The notes under the pieces: generated by a model
What the model was told of the DNA's origin: nothing
Database searches by the model: none
Seen by the model: only the letters and a program-made list of their open reading frames with translations
Made by a program: the position numbers and the translations under genes
DNA from: Nocardioides sp. PD653-B2
Lineage (GTDB): Bacteria; Actinomycetota; Actinomycetes; Propionibacteriales; Nocardioidaceae
Direction of reading: 5' to 3'
NCBI RefSeq assembly: GCF_002117935.1
Contig: NZ_BDJE01000026.1
Span: 62,001 to 126,000 of the forward strand
Length of the DNA stretch: 64,000 nt
Shown here: positions 15,132 through 24,270 of the stretch, piece by piece
Numbering within the stretch: the stretch's first letter is position 1
Layout: every line of letters begins with the position of its first letter

Positions 15132-15893
15132 TCACGAGCGGGGTCGCAGACGCAGACCCGACATGCCCCCATCGACGGCGATGGACGTGCCGGTCGTCGA
15201 GCCGGCCCGTGGCGAGGCGAGGTACAGGACTGCGTGCGCCACCTCCGCGGCGCTCACGAGCCGCCCGTGCGGCTGACGCGCCTCCAGCGCTGCCCGCTCG
15301 GCCGCCGGGTCGTCGGTGCTCCGGAGCAGCCGGCCGACCCAGGGCGTGTCGACGGTGCCCGGGTCGACGGCGTTCACGCGGATGCCGTCCGCCACCCCGT
15401 CCGCGGCCATCGCACGGGTCAGCGAGGCCACGGCGCCCTTGCTGGCCGAGTACGCCGCACGCTGCGGCAGGCCCGCGGTCGCCGCGATGGACGCGGTGTT
15501 GATCACCGCTGCGGCCGTGGACTGCCGCAGGTACGGCCAGGCGGCACGCGAGACGCGCGCGGTGCCGATGACGTTGACGTCGAGGACCGATCGCCACTGC
15601 TCGTCCGTCGCATCCTCGATGGTTCCCTGCGCGCCGATCCCCGCGTTGTTCACCAAGATGTCGAGTCCGCCCAGCTGTCGGGCCGCGTCGGTGACCGCGG
15701 CGTCGACGGCGGCACTGTCGGTGACGTCCGCGACCACCGCGCCGACACCCACGGGCAGCGCCCCACTCTCCGGCGCCTCCCGGTCGAGCACCACCACCGA
15801 CGCGCCGTTCTCGGCGAACAGGATGGCGATCTCGAGGCCGATGCCCGACGACCCGCCGGTCACGAGGGCGCGGAGCCCGCTCAGCTCAGCCAT
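15132..15893 (-). CDS. Short-chain dehydrogenase (L-fucose or 2-keto-3-deoxy-fuconate dehydrogenase)
   Basis: 253 residues. Classical SDR motifs: TGGSSGIG near the N-terminus, VLDR (Asp at the end of beta 2, suggesting NAD preference), NNAGIG, the Ser of NTASIAA and YSASK catalytic Tyr/Lys, and DPGTVDTPW. The pathway needs two dehydrogenases, one for the free sugar and one for 2-keto-3-deoxy-L-fuconate. Only this one is present and sequence alone does not tell which. It begins 1 bp after the FAH gene stop. Translation is probably coupled. Confidence 0.85.
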   Translation of the reverse strand: MAELSGLRALVTGGSSGIGLEIAILFAENGASVVVLDREAPESGALPVGVGAVVADVTDSAAVDAAVTDAARQLGGLDILVNNAGIGAQGTIEDATDEQWRSVLDVNVIGTARVSRAAWPYLRQSTAAAVINTASIAATAGLPQRAAYSASKGAVASLTRAMAADGVADGIRVNAVDPGTVDTPWVGRLLRSTDDPAAERAALEARQPHGRLVSAAEVAHAVLYLASPRAGSTTGTSIAVDGGMSGLRLRPRS

Positions 15894-15894
15894 G

Positions 15895-16740
15895 TCAGGC
15901 CTGCCCCACGAGCTGGCGCTGACGGCCGAGCCCGTCGATCTCGAGCTCGACCACGTCGGCCGGGCGCAGGTAGGGCTGTCCCGGCCGACCCATCGCGACG
16001 CCGGCCGGCGTACCCGTGTTGATCACGTCACCGGGATAGAGGGTCATGAACTGGCTGACGTACCAGACGACGTGGTCCACACCGAAGATCATGTTCTTGG
16101 TGTTGCCGTCCTGGCGAAGCTCGCCGTTGACCCACAGTCGGAGCGCGAGGTCCTGCGGATCGGTGAGCTCGTCGGTCGTGCAGATCCACGGTCCGAACGG
16201 GTTGAAGGTCTCGCAGTTCTTGCCCTTGTCCCACTGACCACCACGCTCGATCTGGAACTCCCGCTCAGAGACGTCGTGGCTGATCGCATACCCGGCCACG
16301 TGCCGCAGCGCGTCAGCCGGCGAGTCCAGGTAACGGGTCGTGCGGCCGATGACGACCGCGAGCTCGACCTCGTAGTCGGTCTTGACCGAACGACGGGGCA
16401 CCAGGACCTCGTCGTCCGGGCCCACGACGGTGTCCGGTGCCTTCATGAAGATCACGGGCTCGTCCGGTGGCGTCGCGCCAGTCTCCTCGGCGTGATCGCG
16501 ATAGTTCAGCCCGATGCAGACGATCTTGCCGATCCCCGACAACGGCGCCGCATACGCTACCGGCGCCTGCGTGGGTGGCAACGTCTGGTTGTCGATGGCG
16601 GTCCGGATGTCTGCCTGCGAGTCGAGCGCAATGACGGTCGCGTCGATGTCGGGCGCGATCGGAGTCAGGTCGTACCAGTGCCCGTCGGCCTCGATGACCG
16701 GAGTGACCCCGGCCGCGGTGCGGCTTCGTGCGAATTTCAT
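15895..16740 (-). CDS. FAH-family hydrolase (2,4-diketo-3-deoxy-L-fuconate hydrolase type)
   Basis: 281 residues. N-terminal ~65-residue cap, then the fumarylacetoacetase core: IVCIGLNYRDHAEETG, PVIFMKAPDTVVGPDD, the metal carboxylates in DYEVELAVVIGR, the Asp of AISHDVSEREFQ, KNCETFNPFGPW and INTGTPAGVAMG. In the non-phosphorylative L-fucose route this family splits 2,4-diketo-3-deoxy-L-fuconate into pyruvate and L-lactate. Other FAH proteins act on acylpyruvates, so the assignment relies on neighbours, above all the L-fuconate dehydratase. Confidence 0.88.
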   Translation of the reverse strand: MKFARSRTAAGVTPVIEADGHWYDLTPIAPDIDATVIALDSQADIRTAIDNQTLPPTQAPVAYAAPLSGIGKIVCIGLNYRDHAEETGATPPDEPVIFMKAPDTVVGPDDEVLVPRRSVKTDYEVELAVVIGRTTRYLDSPADALRHVAGYAISHDVSEREFQIERGGQWDKGKNCETFNPFGPWICTTDELTDPQDLALRLWVNGELRQDGNTKNMIFGVDHVVWYVSQFMTLYPGDVINTGTPAGVAMGRPGQPYLRPADVVELEIDGLGRQRQLVGQA

Positions 16741-16761
16741 GTCGTCCTCTATCTCGGTCGA

Positions 16762-18660
16762 TCAGGTTCGGTCAGGGTGGCTGGGCGGCTCGTCGTCGGC
16801 GTCGGCGTCGGATCGGATCCACACCCCCATGGTCGAGGGCTGCCTGTTGTCCCAGAGGAAGTACGGGACCGTCGTGAGCGGCATCGAGGGCGTGTCCGCC
16901 GCCACGCTCACGAACTCACCCAGCGTGGCGTCGCTCGCCGGCTCGGTTCTCAGCTCGACATCCTCGGGGAGGTGGAGCCGCTCGACCGGGTCGCCGTTGT
17001 CGACGCCCTCCACGCAGTGCACGATCGGGCCCCGAAGGATGGCGACCCTGCCCGCCGCTGCCACGACCCGGGGGTGGGCCCTCTCGCGCCGCGGCGTCAG
17101 CGGGAGGTCGACGACGACGCGGTCGCCCGCCGCCCACCGGCGGGTGATCCGCAGGAACCCGCGTCGCAGTCTCGCCTCGGAGCGGTACTCCTCTCCGTTG
17201 ACCGAGACGCTCGCGCCGTCGGCCCAGGCCGGAATCCTCACGGACAGGGTCCATTCCGCCGGGCGGTCCGGTTCGACCTCGATCTGGACCCGGCCCGACC
17301 ACGGGTAGGAGCCGGACTGCCTCACGACGGTGGGGACACCGCCCAGGACGACGCTCAGCTCGCTGCCGACGAACAGGTTGACTCGCAGCTCGGCGTCCTT
17401 GGCGGTGTACACGTACCTGCCGAGCGAGGTGAGCAGTCGGGCGAGGTTGGGCGGGCAGCAGGACACCCCGAACCACGGCTGACGGTGCACGGTGCCGTCG
17501 CTGGCGAGGGGGTTCTCGTAGAAGAACTCCGTGCCTCGCATGGACATGCCGCTGAGCACTCCGTTGTAGAGCGCACGTTCCGCCACGTCGATGTACGCGC
17601 CGTCCTCGTCGATGTCGGCTATCCGGAACGCCCAGAGGAAGAGCCCGATCGAGGCGCAGGTCTCGTTGTAGGCGGTCTCGTTGGGGAGGTCGTAGTCCTC
17701 GGTCCAGCCTTCGTTGACCCGGGAGGACCCGACTGCCCCGGTGACGTACATGCGACGTTCGACGACGCTGGACCACAGTCGACGCACCGCTGCGAGGAGG
17801 GTCTGGTCCTCACGGAGTTGCGCGAGGTCGGTCATCGCCGAGTAGAGGTACATGGCGCGCACGCAGTGTCCTACCGCGGTCGCCTGCTCACGAACGGGCA
17901 GGTGCGTCTGCTGGTATTCGCGGAAGACCCGCAGTGCCGCCGGATCGCTGTCTCTCCCGGGGAACTCAGCTCCGAAGTAGCCGGGCGTCCCGCGGCGAGC
18001 CGCCTCTTCGGCGAAGAAGTAGGGCTCCTGACCGCGCTGATCCACGAAGTAGGCGGCTGCGTCGAGGTAGCGCTGATCGTCCGTGCACTCGTACAGCCTC
18101 ACCAGCGCGAGCTCGATCTCGGGGTGCCCGTCGTAGCCGGACACCTGGTCGGGGCCGACTCCGAACGTCTCGACGATCAGGTCGGCGTAGCGGCGCGCGA
18201 TGTCGAGCAAGGCGCGCCCACCCGTCGCTTCATGATGAGCCACCGCGGCCTCGATGAGGTGACCCGCGCAGTAGAGCTCGTGGCCGTCGCGCAGATCGGT
18301 GAACCGCAGCTCGGGAGCGACGTTCGAGTAGTAGCTGTTGAGGTAGCCATCGGGCTGCTGTGCCGCCCCCAACAGATCGATCGCGGCGCCGACCCGCAGA
18401 TCCAGCTCCGGGTCGTACGCCGTGGCCAGGCAGTAGCTCGCCGCCTCGATCCACTTCGCGACATCGCTGTCCCAGAAGATGTGTGGGACCGGCTGGTCCC
18501 CGGGCTTCCAGCGGAGGCGCAGGGCGTCGAGCCGTCCGGTGTCGACCAGGTTCTGGTACTGGTGCTCCAGCGTCGTGCGCCGGATCGTCTCGATCCGGCC
18601 GGCAAAGAAGCCGTCGGTCACCGTGACGCTGGCGAGCGGTACCCGCCGACGCGGAGTCAT
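16762..18660 (-). CDS. GH127 beta-L-arabinofuranosidase-like glycoside hydrolase
   Basis: 632 residues. Shows the GH127 zinc-thiolate active site known from Bifidobacterium HypBA1: Glu in VNEGW as acid/base candidate, 16 residues further the ETC motif (Glu and Cys ligands), and the CCPPN motif with nucleophile and ligand cysteines. The order and the 16-residue spacing match HypBA1 Glu322/Glu338. An (alpha/alpha)6 barrel is followed by beta domains. No signal peptide, so it acts on imported oligosaccharides. ATG at 18660 overlaps the fuconate dehydratase stop as ATGA. Other GH127 specificities remain possible. Confidence 0.9.
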   Translation of the reverse strand: MTPRRRVPLASVTVTDGFFAGRIETIRRTTLEHQYQNLVDTGRLDALRLRWKPGDQPVPHIFWDSDVAKWIEAASYCLATAYDPELDLRVGAAIDLLGAAQQPDGYLNSYYSNVAPELRFTDLRDGHELYCAGHLIEAAVAHHEATGGRALLDIARRYADLIVETFGVGPDQVSGYDGHPEIELALVRLYECTDDQRYLDAAAYFVDQRGQEPYFFAEEAARRGTPGYFGAEFPGRDSDPAALRVFREYQQTHLPVREQATAVGHCVRAMYLYSAMTDLAQLREDQTLLAAVRRLWSSVVERRMYVTGAVGSSRVNEGWTEDYDLPNETAYNETCASIGLFLWAFRIADIDEDGAYIDVAERALYNGVLSGMSMRGTEFFYENPLASDGTVHRQPWFGVSCCPPNLARLLTSLGRYVYTAKDAELRVNLFVGSELSVVLGGVPTVVRQSGSYPWSGRVQIEVEPDRPAEWTLSVRIPAWADGASVSVNGEEYRSEARLRRGFLRITRRWAAGDRVVVDLPLTPRRERAHPRVVAAAGRVAILRGPIVHCVEGVDNGDPVERLHLPEDVELRTEPASDATLGEFVSVAADTPSMPLTTVPYFLWDNRQPSTMGVWIRSDADADDEPPSHPDRT

Positions 18661-20012
18661 CCGAGGGACCGCGCGACGTGGCCCCTGGCCTCCGGGGAGG
18701 CGGCGACACCGTCGGACGACCCGCGCCAGTACGCGCCGTCGGGGTAGCTGTACGTGCCGATCGACTCGTCCCGCATGCGGATGCTGTAGCCGACGGCGGT
18801 CGGGGTCACGTACCGACCGCGCTGGATGACGACCGGGTCGACGAAGTGTTCGTGGAGATGGTCGACGAACTCGGTCATCCGGCCGGCCAGACTTCCGCTG
18901 ATGCAGACGTAGTCGATGACCGACAGGTGCTGGACGTACTCGCACAGACCCACGCCACCCGCGTGCGGGCACACCGGAATACCGAACTTCGCCGCCATGA
19001 GCATGACCGGCACGATCTCGTTGATCGACGCCAGCCGGCAGCTGTCGATCTGGCAGAAGTCGATCGCCTCGGCCTGCAGGAGCTGCTTGAAGATGACCTT
19101 GTTCTCGGCGTGCTCGCCGGTGGCCACCCCCACCGGTGCGACGTGTCGCCGGATCTCACGGTGCCCCAGGACGTCGTCGGGGCTGGTCGGTTCCTCGATC
19201 CACAGCGGATCGAACGAGCGCAGCTCGTTCACCCAGGTGATCGCCTCGCGCACGCCCCACACCTGGTTGGCGTCGAGCATCAGCACGCGGTCCTGGCCAA
19301 GCGCCTCGCGGGCGATCGCGCAGCGCCGCCGGTCCTCGTCGAGCGACCGACCGACCTTCAGCTTGACGTGATCCCAGCCGTCGGCCACCGCCTCCTCGCA
19401 CAGCCGCCGCAGCTTGTCGTCGTCGTAACCCAGCCACCCCGGCGAGGTCGTGTACGCCGGGTAGCCGTCGCGCAGCAGCTCGGCCACGCGCTCCTCCCGC
19501 GTGGGCGACAACGCGGTCAGCATGTCGATCGCCTCGTCCTGGGTCAGGACGTCCTCGAGGTAGCGGAAGTCGCACGCCGCCACGAGCTCCTCCGGCGTCA
19601 TGTCGCAGATCAACCGCCAGACCGGCTTCCGCTCCCGGCGAGCGACCAGGTCCCACACCGCGTTCATCACCGCGGCCTTCGCCAGGTGGACGACGCCCTT
19701 GTCGGGGCCGAGCCACCGCAGCTGGCTGTCGACCAGGACCTCGCGGTAGATGGAGCCGAGGCGGCCCACCATGCCGTCGACCTCGAGCCCCACCAGGTTC
19801 TCCGCGAGGTACTCGGCGGCCGTGACGCACAGCTCGGTCCCGCGACCCAGCGTGAACGTGAGGCCGTACCCGCAGAGCTCGGGGTCGCCGGTGTGCAGCA
19901 CGACGTAGGCGGCCGAGTAGTCGCCGTCGGGGTTCATGGCATCCGAACCGTCCAAGGTGGCCGACGTGGGGAATCGGATGTCGCGGACTTCCACGCGCTC
20001 GATGACAGGCAA
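18657..20012 (-). CDS. L-fuconate dehydratase (enolase superfamily)
   Basis: 451 residues, close to the family norm of about 440. All mandelate-racemase-group residues are at the places expected for FucD: Lys217 and Lys219 (HVKLKVG), metal ligands Asp247 (DANQVW), Glu273 (IEEP) and Glu300 (GEH), Asp323 and His350 (CPHAGG), each one residue off the numbering reported for the Xanthomonas enzyme. It dehydrates L-fuconate to 2-keto-3-deoxy-L-fuconate using Mg2+. Related acid sugars such as L-galactonate and D-arabinonate are known side substrates. This is the best-supported functional call of the operon. Confidence 0.94.
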   Translation of the reverse strand: MPVIERVEVRDIRFPTSATLDGSDAMNPDGDYSAAYVVLHTGDPELCGYGLTFTLGRGTELCVTAAEYLAENLVGLEVDGMVGRLGSIYREVLVDSQLRWLGPDKGVVHLAKAAVMNAVWDLVARRERKPVWRLICDMTPEELVAACDFRYLEDVLTQDEAIDMLTALSPTREERVAELLRDGYPAYTTSPGWLGYDDDKLRRLCEEAVADGWDHVKLKVGRSLDEDRRRCAIAREALGQDRVLMLDANQVWGVREAITWVNELRSFDPLWIEEPTSPDDVLGHREIRRHVAPVGVATGEHAENKVIFKQLLQAEAIDFCQIDSCRLASINEIVPVMLMAAKFGIPVCPHAGGVGLCEYVQHLSVIDYVCISGSLAGRMTEFVDHLHEHFVDPVVIQRGRYVTPTAVGYSIRMRDESIGTYSYPDGAYWRGSSDGVAASPEARGHVARSLG

Positions 20013-20023
20013 GAGTGACTCCT

Positions 20024-22390
20024 CTAGGGGGCGGACTCGTCCGCGATGAGAGTGATGACCAGTTCGCGCGCGCCGGGGTTCACCTCGATGAGCGACCCCG
20101 GCGCCGTCGGACCCGTCGACACACCGGCGTCGGTGCCGCCGTCGACCTGGGCTGAACGTGTGTGACCGACCAGCAGCACCTGCCAGCGGTCCGGTGGCTC
20201 GGCGGTGGTGACCCGGATGGTCGTGCCGGCACGAGACGTCGTGAAGACCGTGCCGCGCGCTCCGTCGACGGTGCGGAGCACCGTCTCGATCTCAGCCCCG
20301 TCCGCGAGCTCGAAGACGGCGAGACGCACGCCGTCGGCGTAGTCGTAGTCGGGCCGGTCGTCGCGAGCGCCGAGCGGAAGCACCGTGTTCGGCCGGACGA
20401 GGAGCGGCAGGCTGTCGTAGCCGTGGGTCTCTTCGAACCACCCCGGCCCGACCACGCACCGGCCGCTGATCAGGTGGGTCCAGACGCCGGCCGGCGCGTA
20501 GTAGGTCACCCCACCTTCCGCGGAGAACACGGGAGCCACCAGCAAGGCGTCGCCGAGCATGTACTGGCGGTCGAGGTGGGTCACGGCCGGGTCGGACGGG
20601 AACTCCAGGACCATGGCCCGCATCACCGGCAGGCCGCGCTCGTGCGCCGTCGCCCCCAGCTGCGTCAGGTAGGGCATCAGCCGCAGCTTCAGCTTCGTGA
20701 ACGACCGCAGCACGTCGACGGCTTCCTCGTCGTACTCCCACGGAACCCGGTAGGAGTCGCTCCCGTGCAGGCGGCTGTGGCTGGACAGCAACCCGAACGC
20801 GACCCACCGCTTGAACACGGCCGGGTCCGGAGTTCCCTCGAAGCCGCCGATGTCGTGGCTCCAGAAGCCGAAGCCCGACAGTCCCAGAGACAGGCCGCCA
20901 CGGAGGCTCTCGGCCATGGAGCTGAACTGGGGGGTGCAGTCGCCGCCCCAGTGCACCGGGAACTGCTGCCCACCGGCGGTGGCCGACCTCGCGAACACCA
21001 CCGCCGAGCCGCGACCCTTGGCCTCCTCGATCGTGGTGAAGACGGTCTTGTTGTAGAGGTAGGTGTAGTAGTTGTGCATCCGGTGCGGGTCCGAGCCGTC
21101 GGAGAAGACCGCGTCCACGGGGATCCGCTCGCCGAAGTCGGTCTTGAAGCCGTCGACACCCATGTCGAGCAGCCGCCGCAGCTTGCTCGAGAACCACTCG
21201 CGCGCGGCCTCGTTGGTGAAGTCGACGACCGCCATGCCGGGCTGCCACACGTCGGTCTGCCACACCTCGCCCTCGAGGTTCTTCACGAAGTAGCCGCGTT
21301 CGCGGCCCTCCTCGAACAACGCCGACCGCTGCGCCACGTAGGGGTTGATCCACACGGTGATCCGCAGCCCTCGCGCCTTGAGCCGGCTCAGCATCGCGGC
21401 CGGCTCCGGGAACGTCCGCGGGTCCCACTCGAAGTCGCACCAATGGAACTCGCGCATCCAGAAGCAGTCGAAATGCATCACGCTCATCGGGAGGTCTCGA
21501 GCGGACATCTCGTCGATGAAGCCGGTGACCGTCGCCTCGTCGTAGGAGGTGGTGAACGACGTGGACAGCCAGAGACCATAGGACCAGGCCGGTGGCAGGG
21601 CGGGGCGGCCGGTCAGTGCCGTGTACTTGTCCAGGATCTCGGCGGGCGTGGGTCCGTAGATCACGAAGTAGTCGAGTCGTTCACCTTCGACGCTGAACTG
21701 GACCCGTGACACGACCTCGGAGCCGACCTCGAAGGAGACGAGCTCGGGATGGTCGACGAAGACGCCGTAACCACGGTTGGTCAGGTAGAAGGGGATGTTC
21801 TTGTACGCCTGCTCGCTGCTGGTCCCGCCGTCCTCGTTCCAGATGTCGACGACCTGCCCGTTCTTCACCAACGGGCCGAAGCGCTCCCCCAGTCCGTAGA
21901 CGTACTCGTCGGGCGCCAGGTCGAGCTGCTCCCTCACGTAGCGCTGCCCACCATCGGTCTCGACGTACGCGGCACCCTTGGCTCCGCTGGAGGACAGCAC
22001 CCGGCCGCGGGCCGCATCGCGGAACTCGACTCCCCAGTCCTCACCGGGCCGGACCACGACCTCCAGGTTGCCGGAGCGCAGGGAGGCCGTGCCTGCGTCG
22101 TCGAGGGTGATGTCCGGGGCCGGCCCCGTCTCGGCGGCCAGCTCGAACCTCGGTGCAAGCGGGCTCCGAGCCTCGAAGTGCCGGAGACTGACGCGGATGA
22201 CGTCGAGCATCGGGGAGGAGTACGTCGCCGTGAGGGTCGGCTGGTTGAGGGTGTCGCCACGCGTGGTCACCCGACGCGTGACACCGAAAACGGTGAGCGA
22301 CTCACCGTCGGCTTCGACGTCGTGGACCTGGACCGGATAGACGATCTGCACGCCCGGGCGCGCATACCAGAATCCAGCAGTGAACTTCAT
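20024..22390 (-). CDS. GH31 glycoside hydrolase, alpha-xylosidase (YicI-like)
   Basis: 788 residues from the ATG at 22390, near the 772 of YicI. N-terminal beta domain, then the barrel with WLSTSFTTSYDE, MHFDCFWMREFHWCDFEWD, nucleophile Asp in GFKTDFGERIP, acid/base Asp in WGGDCTP, and FWSHDIGGFEG. The DxFWM and KTDFGE motifs are typical of the alpha-xylosidase branch. No signal peptide: it should act inside the cell on imported xylose-bearing or related oligosaccharides. A longer frame upstream is rejected because the family N-terminus (MKFTAGFW) begins here. Confidence 0.9.
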   Translation of the reverse strand: MKFTAGFWYARPGVQIVYPVQVHDVEADGESLTVFGVTRRVTTRGDTLNQPTLTATYSSPMLDVIRVSLRHFEARSPLAPRFELAAETGPAPDITLDDAGTASLRSGNLEVVVRPGEDWGVEFRDAARGRVLSSSGAKGAAYVETDGGQRYVREQLDLAPDEYVYGLGERFGPLVKNGQVVDIWNEDGGTSSEQAYKNIPFYLTNRGYGVFVDHPELVSFEVGSEVVSRVQFSVEGERLDYFVIYGPTPAEILDKYTALTGRPALPPAWSYGLWLSTSFTTSYDEATVTGFIDEMSARDLPMSVMHFDCFWMREFHWCDFEWDPRTFPEPAAMLSRLKARGLRITVWINPYVAQRSALFEEGRERGYFVKNLEGEVWQTDVWQPGMAVVDFTNEAAREWFSSKLRRLLDMGVDGFKTDFGERIPVDAVFSDGSDPHRMHNYYTYLYNKTVFTTIEEAKGRGSAVVFARSATAGGQQFPVHWGGDCTPQFSSMAESLRGGLSLGLSGFGFWSHDIGGFEGTPDPAVFKRWVAFGLLSSHSRLHGSDSYRVPWEYDEEAVDVLRSFTKLKLRLMPYLTQLGATAHERGLPVMRAMVLEFPSDPAVTHLDRQYMLGDALLVAPVFSAEGGVTYYAPAGVWTHLISGRCVVGPGWFEETHGYDSLPLLVRPNTVLPLGARDDRPDYDYADGVRLAVFELADGAEIETVLRTVDGARGTVFTTSRAGTTIRVTTAEPPDRWQVLLVGHTRSAQVDGGTDAGVSTGPTAPGSLIEVNPGARELVITLIADESAP

Positions 22391-22448
22391 GGCTGAGCAG
22401 TACCTGTCCGTCGATGAGTGTGAGAGCGTCTGGCCGGATCGAGGGGCG

Positions 22449-23282
22449 TCACCCCTTGACCGCACCACCGATGAGGCCGGCCGCGATGTAGCGCTGAGCG
22501 CCGATGAGGAGCACTGCACCCGGGATGATGCCCAGGACCGCCGCCGCCATCAGCTCGTTCCAGTTCGTCTGTTGGGCACCGATGAACGAGTAGATGCTCA
22601 ACGTGAACGGGACGACCGATCCGTCCGTACTGAGCGTCAGTGCGTAGACGAAGTCGGCCCAGGCGAAGAGGAAGCAGAACATCCCGACGGCGATGACACC
22701 CGTGCGGACCACGGGGAGGACGACACGCAGGAGCGCACCCAGCTCGCCGGCGCCGTCGATCAACGCCGCCTCGCGTAGCTCCGCAGGAACTTCCACGAAG
22801 AACGCGCGGAGCACCAGGATCGCGAATGGCACGGCATAGGTGCTGTCGGCCAGGACCAGCGCCGGATAGGAGTTGACGAGACCCAGGCGGCTGAACATGA
22901 GGTAGAACGGCGTCGCCGTCATCACGTTCGGGATCATCTGCGTGATCAGCAGGAGCAGGACGATCGTTCCCGTCCACCGGAACTGTCGCTGGGCCAGCGC
23001 GTAGGCGGCCGGCACCGAGATGATGAGCGAGAGGATCGCGGTGGCGACGCTGATCACCACGCTGGTGCCGAGCGAGCCGATCTGGGTGCTGATGACGGCT
23101 TCGAAGTTCGCCAGCGTGGGCGTCGGCGGCAGGATGTGCGCGGGGATCTCGTAGAGCTGGGTGCGTGTCTGCAGGGACGCCGAGATCATCCACAGCAAGG
23201 GCGAGAGCATCACCGCGGTGATCGCTACCCCGATGATCGGCTTCAGGACCCTGCCCACCGCCTGGCTGTGACGCCGATTCAT
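22449..23282 (-). CDS. ABC sugar transporter permease (MalG type)
   Basis: 277 residues with six predicted membrane helices and the EAA loop VPAELREAALIDGAGELGALLRVVLP, which contacts the ATPase. Second permease of a carbohydrate importer (CUT1). Its ATG overlaps the first permease stop as ATGA. No ATPase gene lies nearby; in actinobacteria such importers often share an MsiK-type ATPase encoded elsewhere. Confidence 0.93.
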   Translation of the reverse strand: MNRRHSQAVGRVLKPIIGVAITAVMLSPLLWMISASLQTRTQLYEIPAHILPPTPTLANFEAVISTQIGSLGTSVVISVATAILSLIISVPAAYALAQRQFRWTGTIVLLLLITQMIPNVMTATPFYLMFSRLGLVNSYPALVLADSTYAVPFAILVLRAFFVEVPAELREAALIDGAGELGALLRVVLPVVRTGVIAVGMFCFLFAWADFVYALTLSTDGSVVPFTLSIYSFIGAQQTNWNELMAAAVLGIIPGAVLLIGAQRYIAAGLIGGAVKG

Positions 23283-24259
23283 CTCGTGGTTCTCCTGTTC
23301 CAGATGGCGTAGACGGCGGCCGCCAACAGCGACAGCGCGAACAGGAAGTCGCCGACCGCCGCGCCGCGGCCGAATGCCTGCTCACCGAAGGACAGCTGGT
23401 ACGACCAGGTGGACAGCAGCTGTGTCGCGTTGCCCGGCCCGCCGCGGGTCAACACCCAGACGATGTCGAACTGCTTCAGGGTCCCGATCAGGCACAAGAT
23501 GATGACGATGCCGGTGACCGGCCGCAGGCCGGGCATCGTCACGTGCCAGAACCGCCCCCAGGCGCCGGCGCCGTCCAGCGACGCGGCCTCGTACTGGTCG
23601 GCCGGGATGCCCTGCAAACCGCTGTGCAGCATGACGACGGTGAACGCGATCCCCGTCCAGATGTTGACGATCGTGACGGCCGCGAAGGCACCCGAGCTCG
23701 TGCTGAACCACCCGATCGGATCGAGGCCGACGTCCATGAGAAGCCGGTTCACCAGGCCGTTGGACTCGTTGAACATCCACTTCCACGCCGCGGTCGTGAC
23801 GACCCCGGGCACCAGCCAGGGAAGGATGATCACCGACCGCAGGGTCCGGCTGAGGAAGAACGGCCGGGAGAAGAAGACGGCGATCGCCAGGCCGATCACG
23901 TACTGGCAGGTGATCGAGAGCAGCGTGAACAACAGGGTGTTGCGCAGCGCGGTGAGGAAGATCGGGTCGTGCCAGACGCTGGAGAGGTTGCGGAGGCCCA
24001 CGAACGGGGCCTCGCCGGTGATCAGCGAGCTGAGCGTGTAGTCCCGGAGGCTGACCAGGAAGTTGTAGCCGATGGGATAGGCGAAGAACGGGAGGTACAG
24101 CACCACCGGCAGCAGGAAGAACAAGATGGAGTGCCGCCGAAGCGCGCCGAGCCCTCGGCCCGCGCGCGGACGCGTGGGCCGAGGGGCGGCGGAAGGCCTG
24201 GGGGTCAGCGAGGCCTCGGCCCCGACCCCGAGGTCGGCCTTCGTCTTGCCACTGAGCAT
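23279..24259 (-). CDS. ABC sugar transporter permease (MalF type)
   Basis: 326 residues. A cytoplasmic N-terminus rich in Pro and Arg precedes six to seven membrane helices. The EAA loop is IPADQYEAASLDGAGAWGRFWHVTMPGL. It pairs with the MalG-type permease to form the membrane channel. The ATG at 24259 is taken over a much longer open frame because it begins 11 bp after the binding-protein stop and preserves the family length. Confidence 0.92.
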   Translation of the reverse strand: MLSGKTKADLGVGAEASLTPRPSAAPRPTRPRAGRGLGALRRHSILFFLLPVVLYLPFFAYPIGYNFLVSLRDYTLSSLITGEAPFVGLRNLSSVWHDPIFLTALRNTLLFTLLSITCQYVIGLAIAVFFSRPFFLSRTLRSVIILPWLVPGVVTTAAWKWMFNESNGLVNRLLMDVGLDPIGWFSTSSGAFAAVTIVNIWTGIAFTVVMLHSGLQGIPADQYEAASLDGAGAWGRFWHVTMPGLRPVTGIVIILCLIGTLKQFDIVWVLTRGGPGNATQLLSTWSYQLSFGEQAFGRGAAVGDFLFALSLLAAAVYAIWNRRTTR

Positions 24260-24270
24260 CGAGGGTTCCG

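Noticed and set aside
15316-18747. A 1,143-codon open frame on the plus strand, antisense to the FAH, GH127 and fuconate dehydratase genes
   Set aside because: Low-complexity Arg/Asp/Val/Gly-rich product without any domain; it mirrors the codon bias of well-supported genes on the other strand.
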